Shown here: positions 14,483 to 24,211 of the stretch, one piece after another
How positions within the stretch are numbered: the stretch's first letter is position 1
How the letters are laid out: each line of letters opens with the position of its first letter
Source of the DNA: Thermopolyspora flexuosa
GTDB taxonomy: Bacteria; Actinomycetota; Actinomycetes; Streptosporangiales; Streptosporangiaceae
DNA length: 64,000 nt
Direction of reading: 5' to 3'
Assembly (NCBI RefSeq): GCF_006716785.1
Contig: NZ_VFPQ01000001.1
Span: forward strand, 5,146,001 to 5,210,000
Translations under genes and position numbers: made by a program
The notes under the pieces: generated by a model
The model's input: the letters and a program-made list of their open reading frames with translations, nothing else
Told to the model about the DNA's origin: nothing
The model's database searches: none

Positions 14483-17043
14483 CCTCGGTGGGCATCCGCG
14501 TCGAGCGCCGCCGCCCCGGGACGCCCCGGCCGCGTCCGGGGCGGGCGCGGTGGCACGCGATCGCGAACGCGGTGGTGCTGGTCTGGCTCGCGCTCGCCGC
14601 GGTCGCCGTGGCCGCGCAGGGCGTGCTGCCCGCGCCGCGCTGGTCGGCGCTGCACCTGTTCCTGCTCGGCGCGGTCAGCAACGCGATCGTGACCTGGAGC
14701 GAGCACTTCGCGGTCACCCTGCTGCGGCTCGCCGACCCGCCCGCCCGGTGGCGGGCCGGGCGGCTGGTCGCGCTCAACGCCGGTGTCGTGGCCGTGCTCA
14801 CCGGCGCGTCGGCCGGCCCGGTCGCCGTCGGGGTGGCCGGGGCGGCCGTGGTCGTCGCGGTGGTCGCCGCGCACGTGGCCGTGCTCGCGGTCCGGGCCCG
14901 GGGCGCGCTCGCGGGCCGGTTCTCGCACGTGGTGACCTGGTACGTCTGGGCCGGAGCGGCGCTGGCCACCGGGGGCGTGCTCGGCGGGATCATGCTCGCC
15001 GGGGTCGTGACCGGGGCGGCCGAGGAGCGCCTGGTCGCCGCGCACGCGCACGTCAACCTGCTCGGCTGGGTGGGGCTCGCCGTGCTCGGCACGCTGTTCA
15101 CGCTCTGGCCGACCGTGCTGCGCACCCAGGTCATCGACGGGGCAGGCCGGATCGCCCGGCTGTCGGTACGGCTCGCCGTACCCGGGCTCGCCCTCGCCGT
15201 GGGCGGCCTGCTCGCCGGAGCGCGGTGGGCCGCCGCGCCGGGCCTGTTGCTGTACGCGACGGCCGCGGCGCTCGCGCTCGTGCCGTTCCTGCGCACCGCG
15301 CGGCGGCGCCCGCCGCACGGCGCGGCCGCGTTCCTGCTCGCCGCGGGCACCGCCTGGTTCGTCCTCGCCGTCGCCGCCGACATCGCCGTGGTCGCGACCC
15401 GGCCGCCGGAGCGGGTCGGCGAGACGATCGAGGCGGCGCTGCCGCCGGTGCTCGCCGGGTTCACCGGCCAGACGCTCATCGGCGCGCTCACCTTCCTGCT
15501 CCCGGTCGTGCTCGGCGGCGGCCCGGCCGCGCTCAAGCGCAACGCCGCGCTGCTCGAGCGGTTCTGGCGCGCCCGGCTCGCCGCGACCAACCTCGGCCTC
15601 GCGGCCGCCGTGCTCCCCCTGCCCGGCCCGGTCCGTACGGCAGGCCTCGGCGTGGCGGTGGCCGCGCTCGCCGCGTTCGTGCCGCTCGCGGTCGCCGCCG
15701 TGCTGCGGTCGCGCGACGTGCGGATCACCCCGGCGACCGGCGGCATCGCGGTCGGCGTGCTCGCCACGCTGCTCGCCGTCGCCGCCTCGGTGACCACCGT
15801 GGCCGAGCCGTACTCCCGCACCGTGACCGGCGGCGGCACGCAAACCGTGGACGTCACCCTCGTCGGCATGCGCGTAGTCCCCGGCGTGATCGAGGCCCCG
15901 GCCGGCACCCGCCTCGTGCTCCGGGTGACGAACAACGACGGCCGGCGCCACGACCTGCGCCTCTCCACCGGCGAGCGCACCCCGATGCTGCGCCCCGGCG
16001 AGTCGGCCACGCTCACCCTGCCCGAGCTGACCGGCCCGGTGGACGGCTGGTGCACCGTCGCCGGTCACCGCGCCGCGGGCATGACCCTCCGCATCAACGT
16101 GACGGGCACCGCCGCGCAGGCCACGCCCGCGCCCGCACCCGGCCACACCGCGCACGCCACGCACCAGGGCCCGCTCAACCTGGCCGCCCCGATGAGCCCC
16201 GGCTTCGAGCCGTACGACGCGACGCTGCGTCCCGCCCCAGGCGGCACCGAGCACAAGGTCGAGATCCGCGTCGTGGAGAAGGAGATCGAGGTCGCCCCCG
16301 GCGTACGGCAGCGCATGTGGACCTTCGGCGGCACCGTGCCCGGCCCGGTGCTGCGCGGCAAGGTCGGCGACGTCTTCACCGTCACGTTCGTCAACGACGG
16401 CACGATCGGCCACGGCATCGACTTCCACGCCGGGTCCCTCGCCCCGGACCGGCCGATGCGCACCATCGAGCCGGGCGAACGCCTCACCTACCGGTTCAGG
16501 GCCGAGCGCGCGGGCGCCTGGCTCTACCACTGCTCCACGATGCCGATGCTCCAGCACATCGCGAACGGCATGTACGGCGCGGTGATCATCGATCCGCCGG
16601 ACCTGCCGCGCGCCGACCGCGAGTACGTGCTCGTCCAGGGCAAGCTCTACCTCGGCACGCCGGGCGATGCGGCCCAGGTGGCGAAGATGCGCGACGGCCG
16701 CCCCGACGGCTGGATGTTCAACGGCGCCGCCGCCCAGTACGACCACGCGCCGCTGGCCGCCCGCGCGGGCGAGCGGGTCCGCGTCTGGGTCGTCGCCGCG
16801 GGCCCGGCCTCCGGCACCGCGTTCCACATCGTCGGCACGCAGTTCGACACCGTATATAAGGAAGGCGCCTACCTGCTGCGCCCGGACGACCCCGGCGGCG
16901 CGCAGGCCCTCGACCTCGCCCCGGCCCAGGGCGGCTTCGTCGAGACCGTCTTCCCCGAGCCCGGCCGCTACCCGTTCGTCGACCACGACATGCGCCACGC
17001 CGAGTCCGGCGCGCACGGCTTCTTCCAGGTCACCGCCCGGTAG
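14479..17043 (+). CDS. nirK: Fusion of membrane domain, cupredoxin and copper nitrite reductase
   Basis: This 854-aa protein has three parts. Residues 1-435 form a polytopic membrane domain of about eleven segments with AHAHVNLLGW, similar to NnrS or haem-copper oxidase subunit I helices. Residues about 450-545 are a cupredoxin with a full type 1 copper set H491, C525, H530, M535. Residues about 570-854 are NirK-like: type 1 ligands H645, C685, H693, M698; type 2 ligands H650, H684, H783; catalytic Asp D648 in GIDFH. All copper ligands appear intact, so nitrite reduction to NO on the outer face of the membrane is expected. The fused membrane part may pass quinol electrons to the cupredoxin; this is inference. 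Normal NirK is about 340-380 aa. Confidence 0.9.
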   Translation: MTSVGIRVERRRPGTPRPRPGRARWHAIANAVVLVWLALAAVAVAAQGVLPAPRWSALHLFLLGAVSNAIVTWSEHFAVTLLRLADPPARWRAGRLVALNAGVVAVLTGASAGPVAVGVAGAAVVVAVVAAHVAVLAVRARGALAGRFSHVVTWYVWAGAALATGGVLGGIMLAGVVTGAAEERLVAAHAHVNLLGWVGLAVLGTLFTLWPTVLRTQVIDGAGRIARLSVRLAVPGLALAVGGLLAGARWAAAPGLLLYATAAALALVPFLRTARRRPPHGAAAFLLAAGTAWFVLAVAADIAVVATRPPERVGETIEAALPPVLAGFTGQTLIGALTFLLPVVLGGGPAALKRNAALLERFWRARLAATNLGLAAAVLPLPGPVRTAGLGVAVAALAAFVPLAVAAVLRSRDVRITPATGGIAVGVLATLLAVAASVTTVAEPYSRTVTGGGTQTVDVTLVGMRVVPGVIEAPAGTRLVLRVTNNDGRRHDLRLSTGERTPMLRPGESATLTLPELTGPVDGWCTVAGHRAAGMTLRINVTGTAAQATPAPAPGHTAHATHQGPLNLAAPMSPGFEPYDATLRPAPGGTEHKVEIRVVEKEIEVAPGVRQRMWTFGGTVPGPVLRGKVGDVFTVTFVNDGTIGHGIDFHAGSLAPDRPMRTIEPGERLTYRFRAERAGAWLYHCSTMPMLQHIANGMYGAVIIDPPDLPRADREYVLVQGKLYLGTPGDAAQVAKMRDGRPDGWMFNGAAAQYDHAPLAARAGERVRVWVVAAGPASGTAFHIVGTQFDTVYKEGAYLLRPDDPGGAQALDLAPAQGGFVETVFPEPGRYPFVDHDMRHAESGAHGFFQVTAR

Positions 17044-17824
17044 TGGCCGCCGGTCCGGCCTTCGGCGACGGGCCGCCCGCCGTGGCCAGGTGGGTGAGGC
17101 AGACCGAGGGCTCGGCGAACGGCACCAGGCGCTCGGCCGTGACCGGGGCGCGGGTCTCCGCCAGCACGCCCTGCATCATGCCGAGGTGCAGCGCGCACAC
17201 CACGTCGGTGTGCCGCTCGGCGACCTCCCGGAACGGGCAGTGCCGCAGCCGGATCACCGGCCCGCCCGGCTCCGGCCCCGGTGCCGCGCCGTACCCGCCG
17301 CCGTCCTTCGCCGCCGCGGCGTCCGCCGCGTGCGGCCCAGCCCCGTTCGGGGTGACCACCTCCGGGTCGAAGCCCGCGTCGGTGAGCACCGCGACCAGCC
17401 GCCGCACCGCCTCCTCGGCGTCGACGTCCTGCCAGGGCGCGGGCGCCTCGCCCAGGTACCGGCCCCAGGTGCGCCCGGCCTCCAGCGCGGCCTGCTCGGC
17501 GTCCGGCAGCCGGGTGGCGATGAGGGCGGTGAGCATCTCGGCGAGCAGCCGGTAGCTGCGCCGGCCGGTCGCCTCCCCGGACGCCCGGTACACCATGCGC
17601 GGGCGACCGGCATGGCCGCGCTCCCCAGGCTCGCGGGTGGCGAGGCCGAGCTCGACGAGGGCGTCGAGGTGGTAGCGGGCGGTGTTGGGGTGCAGCCGCA
17701 GCGCCGCCGCGACGTCCTGCACGCCGAGCGGGCCGTCCGTGGCGCGCAGCACGTCGAGCACCCGGCCGCGGGTGCCGCCCGGCACGGGCCCCGGATCCGT
17801 GAGCCTGGTTTCGCTCATAATCAT
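17030..17824 (-). CDS. HTH regulator with C-terminal Cys motif, paralogue of the 12.5-kb regulator
   Basis: This 264-aa protein has an N-terminal winged helix (GPLGVQDVAAALRLHPNTARYHLDAL) and a C-terminal block HCPFRE, DVVC-x2-H, PSVC that closely parallels the regulator at the start of the operon. The middle has a low-complexity Gly/Ala insert around residues 165-195. Its 3' end overlaps the convergent nitrite reductase gene by 14 bp. Starts ATG 17824 and ATG 17818 are both possible; no ribosome site is visible. Two paralogous putative Fe-S or metal-binding regulators framing one nitrite reductase operon suggests NO or redox control. Confidence 0.82.
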   Translation of the reverse strand: MIMSETRLTDPGPVPGGTRGRVLDVLRATDGPLGVQDVAAALRLHPNTARYHLDALVELGLATREPGERGHAGRPRMVYRASGEATGRRSYRLLAEMLTALIATRLPDAEQAALEAGRTWGRYLGEAPAPWQDVDAEEAVRRLVAVLTDAGFDPEVVTPNGAGPHAADAAAAKDGGGYGAAPGPEPGGPVIRLRHCPFREVAERHTDVVCALHLGMMQGVLAETRAPVTAERLVPFAEPSVCLTHLATAGGPSPKAGPAATTGR

Positions 17825-17828
17825 TAGT

Positions 17829-17851
17829 TTATTTAAAGGCCCTTATAATAA
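17829..17851. promoter_or_regulatory. AT-rich 23-bp imperfect palindrome upstream of the second regulator
   Basis: The arms TTATTTAAAGG (17829-17839) and CCTTATAATAA (17841-17851) match at 9 of 11 positions around a central C. On the minus strand the site covers a -10-like TATTAT (17850-17845) about 20 bp before the regulator start. Its position fits autoregulation by the adjacent HTH protein. Confidence 0.5.
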
Positions 17852-18081
17852 AGAAAAGCACGGTAATTGATTTACGTGATCATCCGGACGTGACGTCGGC
17901 CGACGGTGATGATCGACTTCCTGTCGCCCCGCGGGATCCCGCCGGTCATCGCCCCGGTGGCGTGCCTCCGTTCGCCCTCGGAGGTCACCGGCGGCACCGG
18001 CCGTGCCGTACGGCCGGCGCGCCCGCCTCCCGCGCCCGTCCGCGATCGTGACCGGTACCCCGCCCACCCCGACGTGCGGCG

Positions 18082-18396
18082 TCACCCCTCCAGCTCGGCG
18101 ATGCGGGCCCGGGTACGGCGCAGCTCCTCCTTGACCTCGGCGATCTGCCGCTCCAGCTCGAGGATGCGGCGGATCGAGGCGAGCGTCATGCCCTCGCCGG
18201 CCAGGCGGGTGACGTACTGGACGACCATGATGTCGTGCCGGGAGTAGCGGCGCTGGCCCCCGGCGGAACGGCGTGGCGTGACGATCCGATGCTGGTCGAG
18301 TCGCCGTAGGTACGCGTGCCGTACCTGCAGCATCTCGGCGACCTGGCCCAGCGAGTACAGCGGCGCGTGCTCGTCGTCGAACGGCAGCTCCGGCAT
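18082..18396 (-). CDS. MerR-family transcriptional regulator
   Basis: This 104-aa protein has the MerR winged helix (residues about 14-80: LYSLGQVAEMLQVRHAYLRR, IVTPRRSAGGQRRYSRHDI) followed by the dimerising coiled coil (about 81-103). It lacks any C-terminal effector domain or cysteines, so it resembles the HspR-like small members. ATG 18396 is preferred to GTG 18399 because of the GGAGGAGG spacing. It is divergent from the NEW3-domain protein/ABC transporter operon and is the obvious candidate to control it. Confidence 0.9.
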   Translation of the reverse strand: MPELPFDDEHAPLYSLGQVAEMLQVRHAYLRRLDQHRIVTPRRSAGGQRRYSRHDIMVVQYVTRLAGEGMTLASIRRILELERQIAEVKEELRRTRARIAELEG

Positions 18397-18485
18397 CACA
18401 CCTCCTCCTCACCGGGGAGCTGACTCTCCCGTGCCACGCCAAGTCACGCTCAGATGACCTTCGGGTAACCGGTTCGGAAACGATC

Positions 18486-18515
18486 TTGCAAAGAATTTAT
18501 ATCTGGACTTATAAG
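18486..18515 (+). promoter_or_regulatory. Candidate MerR-type promoter of the NEW3/ABC operon
   Basis: TTGCAA (18486-18491) and TATAAG (18510-18515) are separated by 18 bp. An imperfect dyad, AATTTATA (18494-18501) and TATAAGTT (18510-18517), lies centred inside the spacer, and ACTTATAAGT (18507-18516) is itself a palindrome. MerR proteins act from dyads placed between -35 and -10 elements with long spacers. Confidence 0.45.
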
Positions 18516-18568
18516 TTCCCTGCGAACTCAACGACAAGTATCCATCATCCGACCTCAGGACGGCTGTG

Positions 18569-19714
18569 ATGATGTCGCTGATCCGCTCCCTCTTCGTGGG
18601 CGTTTTGGCGGCCGTTCTCGGAGTCGCCGCCGCAGCCGCGCCCGCATACGGCCAGACCACGGCCTCGATCACGCTCACCACCCCCTACCCCTCCGTCGTC
18701 GTCGAGCCCGGGTCCCAGGTGTCGCTCGACCTGAAGGTCAAGGCCTCCCCGGCCGGGCGGGTCGAGCTCGACGTCGACGCGCCGAAGGGCTGGCGGACCT
18801 CGCTGCGCGGCGGCGGCTTCGTCGTGTCGAGCGTGCACGCGGGCAGCACCGACGTGACCCTCGACGTCAACGTGCCCGCGGACGCGAAGGGCAAGAACAA
18901 GGTGACGGTCACCGCCACCGGCCCCGGCGGGCGCGCCCGCCTGCCGCTCACCCTCTCGGTGCGCGGTGGCGGCTCCGGTTCGATCGGGCTTGAGGCCGAG
19001 TTCGCCAAGCTCACCGGCAAGCCGACCGACACCTTCAACTACAGCGTCACACTGCGCAACGGCACCGCGAAGAAGACCACGTACGCGCTCCAGGTGCAGG
19101 GCCCGGCGGGCTGGAACGTCTCCGCGAACCCGTCCGCGCAGTCGCAGGCCACCACGGTCACCGTGGACGGCGGCGCCACCGAGACGATCAGCGTCACCGC
19201 CGACCCGCCGGACAACGTCACCGCCGGCGCGTACCCGATCCGGCTCGGCGTGAGCGGTGGCGGGCAGAACGCCGCGATCGACCTCGCCGCCGAGATCAGC
19301 GGTACCGGCGAGGTGGAGCTCACCACCAAGGACGAGCGGCTCAACGCCTCGGGCACCTCGGGCGACCGCACCCGCGTCCAGCTCGTGATCACCAACAAGG
19401 GTTCGGCCCCGGTCAACGGCGTGAAGCTGAGCAGCTCGCCGCCGGCCGGCTGGGAGGTCACCTTCGAGCCGGAGACCGTGAACATCGAGCCGCAGAAGCA
19501 GGTCGAGGCCACCGCGATCATCACCCCGTCGGGTGACGCCGTCGCCGGCGACTACATGGTCACGCTGCGGGCGGAGAGCGACGGGCAGACCTCCTCCGCC
19601 GACATCCGGTACACCGTGGAGACCTCCCAGTGGTGGGGCCTGCTCGGCATCCTGTTGATCGCAGCCGTGGCCGGTGGACTGTGGCAGGTGTTCCGCGTCT
19701 ACGGACGTCGCTGA
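18569..19714 (+). CDS. Secreted/membrane-anchored NEW3-domain protein
   Basis: This 381-aa protein (ATG 18569; GTG 18566 and ATG 18572 are adjacent options) has an N-terminal signal peptide ending near APAYG-QTTA. Three or four immunoglobulin-like beta domains follow, with NEW3-type repeats such as [11 protein letters not shown] and [12 protein letters not shown] single C-terminal membrane helix ([18 protein letters not shown]) has a short basic tail, so the domains lie outside the cell. It is 16 bp upstream of an ABC ATPase and likely cotranscribed with the two transporter genes. Such proteins commonly accompany ABC-2 systems, but what they bind is unknown. Confidence 0.85.
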   Translation: MMSLIRSLFVGVLAAVLGVAAAAAPAYGQTTASITLTTPYPSVVVEPGSQVSLDLKVKASPAGRVELDVDAPKGWRTSLRGGGFVVSSVHAGSTDVTLDVNVPADAKGKNKVTVTATGPGGRARLPLTLSVRGGGSGSIGLEAEFAKLTGKPTDTFNYSVTLRNGTAKKTTYALQVQGPAGWNVSANPSAQSQATTVTVDGGATETISVTADPPDNVTAGAYPIRLGVSGGGQNAAIDLAAEISGTGEVELTTKDERLNASGTSGDRTRVQLVITNKGSAPVNGVKLSSSPPAGWEVTFEPETVNIEPQKQVEATAIITPSGDAVAGDYMVTLRAESDGQTSSADIRYTVETSQWWGLLGILLIAAVAGGLWQVFRVYGRR

Positions 19715-19730
19715 CCCGGGCGAGGCGCGT

Positions 19731-20732
19731 ATGGACGACAGCGTCGCCAACGTCTCCACAGGCACGGAAACCAAGGGCACCGCGACCGAGGTCGTCGACC
19801 TTCCCGAGCACGTCATCAAGATCGACCGGCTGACCAAGCGGTACGGCGACGTCACCGCGGTCGACCGGCTCGACCTGCGGGTGCGCAAGGGCGAGGTGTT
19901 CGGGCTGCTCGGGCCGAACGGCGCGGGCAAGACCACGACGATCCTCACCCTGCTCGGCCTGATCGAGCCGACCTCGGGCACCGTGCGCGTGCTCGGGATG
20001 AACCCCACCAAGGAGGCGATCAAGGTCAAGCAGCGGGTGGGGTACGTCCCGGACTCGGTGGGCTTCTACCCGTCGATGACCGGCCGGGAGAACCTGCGCT
20101 ACACCGCGCGGCTCAACGGCATCAAGGACGCCGAGGACCGCATCGCCGACGCGCTCGAGCAGGTCGGCCTCACCGAGGCCGCCGACCGGCGGACCGGTGG
20201 CTACTCACGCGGCATGCTGCAGCGGCTCGGCATCGCCGACGCGCTGGTGAAGAACCCGCAGGTGATGATCCTCGACGAGCCGACCATCGCCATCGACCCC
20301 GAGGGCGTCAAGCTCGTGCTCGACCTCATCCGCCGGCTGCGCGACGAGCGGGGGATGACCGTGCTGCTCTCCTCCCACCTGCTCTACCAGGTGCAGGAGG
20401 TGTGCGACCGGGTCGGCATCTTCGTGCGCGGGCGGCTGGTCGCGGTCGGCTCGGTCGAGGAGCTGTCCCAGCGGCTCGCGCAGGGCCGTACCGTCACCGA
20501 GATCGCGGTGGCCGACGACGTCGACCTGGCGGCCCGGCGCATCGCGAAGCTCGACTCGGTACAGCAGGTGGACCGCGAGGGCGATCTGATCGTGGCGGTG
20601 TGCACCGCCGACGTACGAGGGAAGATCGCCGAGACCCTCGTCGGCGCCGGGCACACGCTGCTGCACCTGCGGCAGCGCAGCAGTCATCTGGACGAGATCT
20701 ACCACCGGTACTTCCATGAGCAAGTCAACTGA
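19731..20732 (+). CDS. ABC transporter ATP-binding protein (ABC-2 type)
   Basis: In this 333-aa ATPase, Walker [10 protein letters not shown] starts about residue 60. The signature region reads [10 protein letters not shown] instead of LSGGQ, as in many ABC-2 ATPases. Walker B is [13 protein letters not shown] and a switch His is present in LLSSHLL. A C-terminal extension of about 80 residues is typical of drug- and lipid-type ABC-2 ATPases. An unusual N-terminal 30 residues are rich in Thr and Glu. ATG 19731 has GAGG 6 nt upstream. It overlaps the permease gene by 17 bp. Confidence 0.92.
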   Translation: MDDSVANVSTGTETKGTATEVVDLPEHVIKIDRLTKRYGDVTAVDRLDLRVRKGEVFGLLGPNGAGKTTTILTLLGLIEPTSGTVRVLGMNPTKEAIKVKQRVGYVPDSVGFYPSMTGRENLRYTARLNGIKDAEDRIADALEQVGLTEAADRRTGGYSRGMLQRLGIADALVKNPQVMILDEPTIAIDPEGVKLVLDLIRRLRDERGMTVLLSSHLLYQVQEVCDRVGIFVRGRLVAVGSVEELSQRLAQGRTVTEIAVADDVDLAARRIAKLDSVQQVDREGDLIVAVCTADVRGKIAETLVGAGHTLLHLRQRSSHLDEIYHRYFHEQVN

Positions 20733-21666
20733 GGTCGCCATCCCGCCGGGGTGGCGCACGGTGGCGCGCAAGGAGATCGCCGACCATCTGAACTCGGCGC
20801 GGCTCCTCGTGGTGGCCGGGCTGCTCACCATCACGGGCGTGGCGGCGGTCTACGCGGCCGGCGGCCGGATCCGCGACGCGGCCCAGGCCGCCACCGACGA
20901 ACCCTCGCTGTTCCTCAACCTGTTCACGCTCGCGATCGAGAACACGCCGTTCGCGTTCGTCAACTTCGTGGCCCTGATCGGGCCGCTGCTCGGCATCGCG
21001 TTCGGCTTCGACGCGGTGAGCTCGGAGCGGTCCCAGCGCACCCTGCCGCGGCTGCTCGCCCAGCCCATCCACCGCGACGACGTGGTGAACGGCAAGTTCG
21101 TCGCCGGCCTCGCGGTGATCGGCATGCTGCTCACCGCGCTCATGGTGCTGGTCGGCGCGATCGGCATCGTCCGGCTCGGCATCGTGCCGTCGCCGGACCA
21201 GGTGGCGCGGCTGATCGTGTACCTGGTGGTGTCGTGCGTCTACATCGGGGTGTGGCTCGCCTTCGCCCTGATGCTGTCGATCCTGCTGCACCGGGCCGCC
21301 ACCGCGGCGCTCACCGCGATCGGCGCCTGGCTGGTGTTCTCCCTGCTCGCGGGCCTCATCGTGCAGATGGTCGCGAGCGTGTTCACCACCCCCGGCACGA
21401 TCGCCAACGCCGAGATGCAGCAGGCCCTCGGCCGCCTCTCCCCCGCCTTCCTCTACGAGGAGGTCACCGCGGCCCTGCTCACCCCCGAGCTGCGCACCCT
21501 CGGCGTGATCCTGCCCGAGCAGGCCTACCGCGCCGTGCCCAGCCGCCTCCCGATCGGCCAGAGCCTCCTCCTCGTCTGGCCCCAGCTCACCGCCCTCGTC
21601 GCCCTCTGCGCGGTGATGTTCGCGATCGCCTACGTCGCCTTCCTCCGCCAGGAGGTCCGCGTCTGA
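20716..21666 (+). CDS. ABC-2 type transporter permease
   Basis: This 316-aa protein has about six membrane helices: one near residues 27-50, a large loop containing [27 protein letters not shown] (the conserved coupling region of ABC-2 permeases), then helices at about 120, 150-175, 180-215 and 285-308. The start codon lies within the ATPase gene. With the NEW3-domain protein it probably forms an export or envelope-maintenance system; substrate unknown. Confidence 0.9.
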   Translation: MSKSTEVAIPPGWRTVARKEIADHLNSARLLVVAGLLTITGVAAVYAAGGRIRDAAQAATDEPSLFLNLFTLAIENTPFAFVNFVALIGPLLGIAFGFDAVSSERSQRTLPRLLAQPIHRDDVVNGKFVAGLAVIGMLLTALMVLVGAIGIVRLGIVPSPDQVARLIVYLVVSCVYIGVWLAFALMLSILLHRAATAALTAIGAWLVFSLLAGLIVQMVASVFTTPGTIANAEMQQALGRLSPAFLYEEVTAALLTPELRTLGVILPEQAYRAVPSRLPIGQSLLLVWPQLTALVALCAVMFAIAYVAFLRQEVRV

Positions 21667-21713
21667 CATTCCGTGTCTGACATACGGGCCGGGCGACGAC
21701 GAACCCGAAGCCC

Positions 21714-21774
21714 GGCCGAGGCACCGGCCGCCCGCACCCCCACTCCCGACGCCCAACGGCCCGGTGCCTCGGCC
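21714..21774 (+). terminator. 14-bp inverted repeat after the ABC-2 operon
   Basis: GGCCGAGGCACCGG (21714-21727) has its exact complement at 21761-21774, with a 33-nt loop, followed by a short pyrimidine tract (ACCTCTTTC). It lies 48 bp after the permease stop and is the likely transcription end. The remaining 21775-22130 interval shows no gene that I can support. Confidence 0.5.
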
Positions 21775-22130
21775 ACCTCTTTCACCCACACCCGCCTCGC
21801 CGGTTATCGGCGCCACACGATCACGACGCACCCCGCCGAAGCCACCACGGCGCCCGCGCCATCGTCGTCCGGAGGGACGTCGTCCGCCCGCGCACGCCCG
21901 GCCATACGCGGGCCGAAACGATCAGCGGCCCCGGTATGCCGTCTGACGTGCCGCGGCAGGGCGGAAGCGAAACGGGCGGCACCTGGGCGAACCCCGTGCG
22001 GCGCGGGCCTGCCAAGGCGGCTGTGCCGTAACGGAGACGCCGTAACGGAAACACGGCGGCATACCTCACACATGTATTGGCGCTAATGTCGCCTTCGTCA
22101 CGAATCTCGGGCGCGAGCGAGCGGGGTGGG

Positions 22131-23578
22131 ATGGTGCGGGTCGGCGGGCGGGTGGCGTGGCCGGTGTGCGTCGTCAGCCTGTCACTGGTCGCCGTGGGGG
22201 CGGTGCTCGCCCTGGGCAACGGCACGGACGCGCGGGCGCTCGGGCACCTGCCGTTCGTGGCCGTCTGCGCGGTGGTCGCGGCGGTCATCGAGACGGGCAG
22301 GCCGGGCAACGCGGTCGGGCGGCTGCTCGCGCTCGGCGGGTTCTCGTTCGCGCTGATGGAGGCCTGCGGCGAGTACGCGTTGTACCGGCCGGGCACCGCG
22401 CTCGGGACCGTCCTGGCGTGGCCGCAGACCTGGCTGTGGGTGCCGGCCAACACGGCGTTCGCGCTGATCCCGCCGCTGCTGCCGGACGGCCGGGCGCCGT
22501 CGCGGCGGTGGCGGCCGGTGGTGATCGCCGTCGTCGCCGCGGCGGGGGTGACCGCGATGCTGGGCTCGCTGCGCCCGGGGGTGAACACACAGGTCGGCGC
22601 GGGGGTGGTCAATCCGCTCGGGGTGCCCGCGCTGGCCGGGGCGGCGGCCGTGGCCGAGGCGGCGTTCACGGCGCTGCTGGGGGTCGTGTTCGCGGGCGGC
22701 GCCATACCGCTGGTGGTGCGGGCCGTACGGGCGACGCCGCCGAGCGGCGCGGGCTGCGGTGGCTCGCCTACGTCGCGGCGCTCGACGCCGCCATCGTGGC
22801 CGGGCGGCTCGCCGCCGGGCTGGCCGACGGCGATCCCGGGTCGGTGTGGCCGCGCGGCAGCCATGTGTGGGAGTTCGCCGGGGCCGTCGGCATGGCACTG
22901 GTGCCCGTGGCGCTCGGCGCGACCGTGCTGCGCGAGCGTTCCCTGCAGCAGGTGATGTCGGCCCGGGAGGAGGAGCGGCGGCGGCTCCGGCGGGACCTGC
23001 ACGATGGACTCGGCCCGGCGCTCGCCGCGCTCAGCATGCGGGCGGAGGCGGTGCAGGAACTCGTCCGCGACGAGGCCGCGAAACGGCTGCTCGACGAGAT
23101 CGTCGCGGACGCGCAGGCCGCCGTCACCGACATCCGCGGGCTCGTCGACGACCTGCGCCCGCCCGTCCTCGACAGCCTCGGCCTCGTCGGCGCGCTGCGG
23201 GCGCTCGCCGGCGGCGGCGACGGGCGGCCCGCGGCGGACGGGCCCGCGGTGCTGGTGCGCGCGCCGGAGGAACCGCCGCCGCTGCCCGCCGCCACCGAGA
23301 CCGCCGCGTACCGGATCGCGGCCGAGGCCCTGGCCAATGCGCGCCGGCACGCCGCGGCGAGCCGGATGTGGATCACGTTGGAGGTGGCGGCGGGCATGCT
23401 GCACCTGGAGGTGGCCGACGACGGCCGCGGCATCGGCCCGGTACGGCCCGGCGGCGTCGGCCTCACCGCGATGCGGGAACGTGCCGCCGAGCTCGGCGGC
23501 GTCTGCGTCGTGGTGCCCCGCCCCCGCGGGGGCACCCTGGTCCGGGCCACGCTGCCCGCGACGGAGGGAGCCCGATGA
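22131..23578 (+). pseudogene. NarL-type sensor histidine kinase, frameshifted
   Basis: The N-terminal half (from ATG 22131, or 22086) reads in one frame and encodes about six membrane helices up to about 22730. The rest reads in another frame and holds the HisKA_3 domain (EEERRRLRRDLHDGLGPALAAL, with the phospho-His), then the HATPase domain (EALANARRHA, DDGRGIG, GVGLTAMRERA). The frames join at about 22729-22738, where one missing G would restore VRA-DAAERRGLRWLAY. Either the kinase is inactivated or the assembly lost a base. The intact response regulator overlaps its stop (ATGA), so the pair was built as a coupled two-component system. Confidence 0.8.
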
Positions 23579-24204
23579 TCCGGATCATGGTGGCCGACGA
23601 CCACGCGGGCTTCCGTGCCGGGCTGCGCGCCCTGCTCGCCACCGCCGAGGGGATGGAGATCACGGCGGAGGCGGCGACCGGCGAGCAGGCCGTCGCGCTC
23701 GTCACGTCGGTGCAGCCCGATGTGGTGCTGATGGACCTCGCCATGCCCGGCATGGGCGGCGTCGCGGCGATCGAGCGCATCGTCCGCGACCATCCGCACG
23801 TGCGGGTGATCGCACTCACCATGGCGGGCGACGACGCCTCGGTGGCCGCCGCGATCCGCGCGGGCGCCCGCGGCTACCTCGTCAAGGGCGCGCGGAAGGC
23901 CGAGATCGTGCGGGCGGTGCAGGCCGTCGCGGACGGCGAGGCGATCTTCGGCGCGGCGGTCGCGGCACGGCTCGCCGCCCACTTCGCCGCCCCCGAGCGG
24001 GCCGCGCCGCCCTTCCCCGAGCTGACGCCCCGGGAGCGGGAGATCCTCACGCTGATGGCCGCCCGCCTCAGCAACCAGCAGATCGCCGACCGGCTGGGGC
24101 TGAGCCAGAAGACCGTGCGCAACCACGTCTCCCTGATCCTGGGCAAGCTGCGGGTCGCCGACCGTGCGGAGGCGATCGCGCTCGCCCGCGAGGCGGGCCT
24201 GTGA
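23575..24204 (+). CDS. NarL/FixJ-family response regulator
   Basis: This 209-aa protein has a receiver domain (residues 1-118; DD at 8-9, phospho-Asp in VVLMDLAMPGMGG, Lys in YLVKGA) and a C-terminal LuxR-type helix-turn-helix (about 140-205; LTPREREILTLMA, SNQQIADRLGLSQKTVRNHVS). GGAGGG precedes ATG 23575, which overlaps the kinase stop. It is intact although its cognate kinase gene is frameshifted. Target genes are not evident from the window. Confidence 0.93.
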   Translation: MIRIMVADDHAGFRAGLRALLATAEGMEITAEAATGEQAVALVTSVQPDVVLMDLAMPGMGGVAAIERIVRDHPHVRVIALTMAGDDASVAAAIRAGARGYLVKGARKAEIVRAVQAVADGEAIFGAAVAARLAAHFAAPERAAPPFPELTPREREILTLMAARLSNQQIADRLGLSQKTVRNHVSLILGKLRVADRAEAIALAREAGL

Positions 24205-24211
24205 CCGGCCG

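Noticed and set aside
11501-17043. Complete denitrification locus
   Set aside because: Only nitrite reduction and NO-handling genes are visible; no nitrate, NO or N2O reductase was found in the window.
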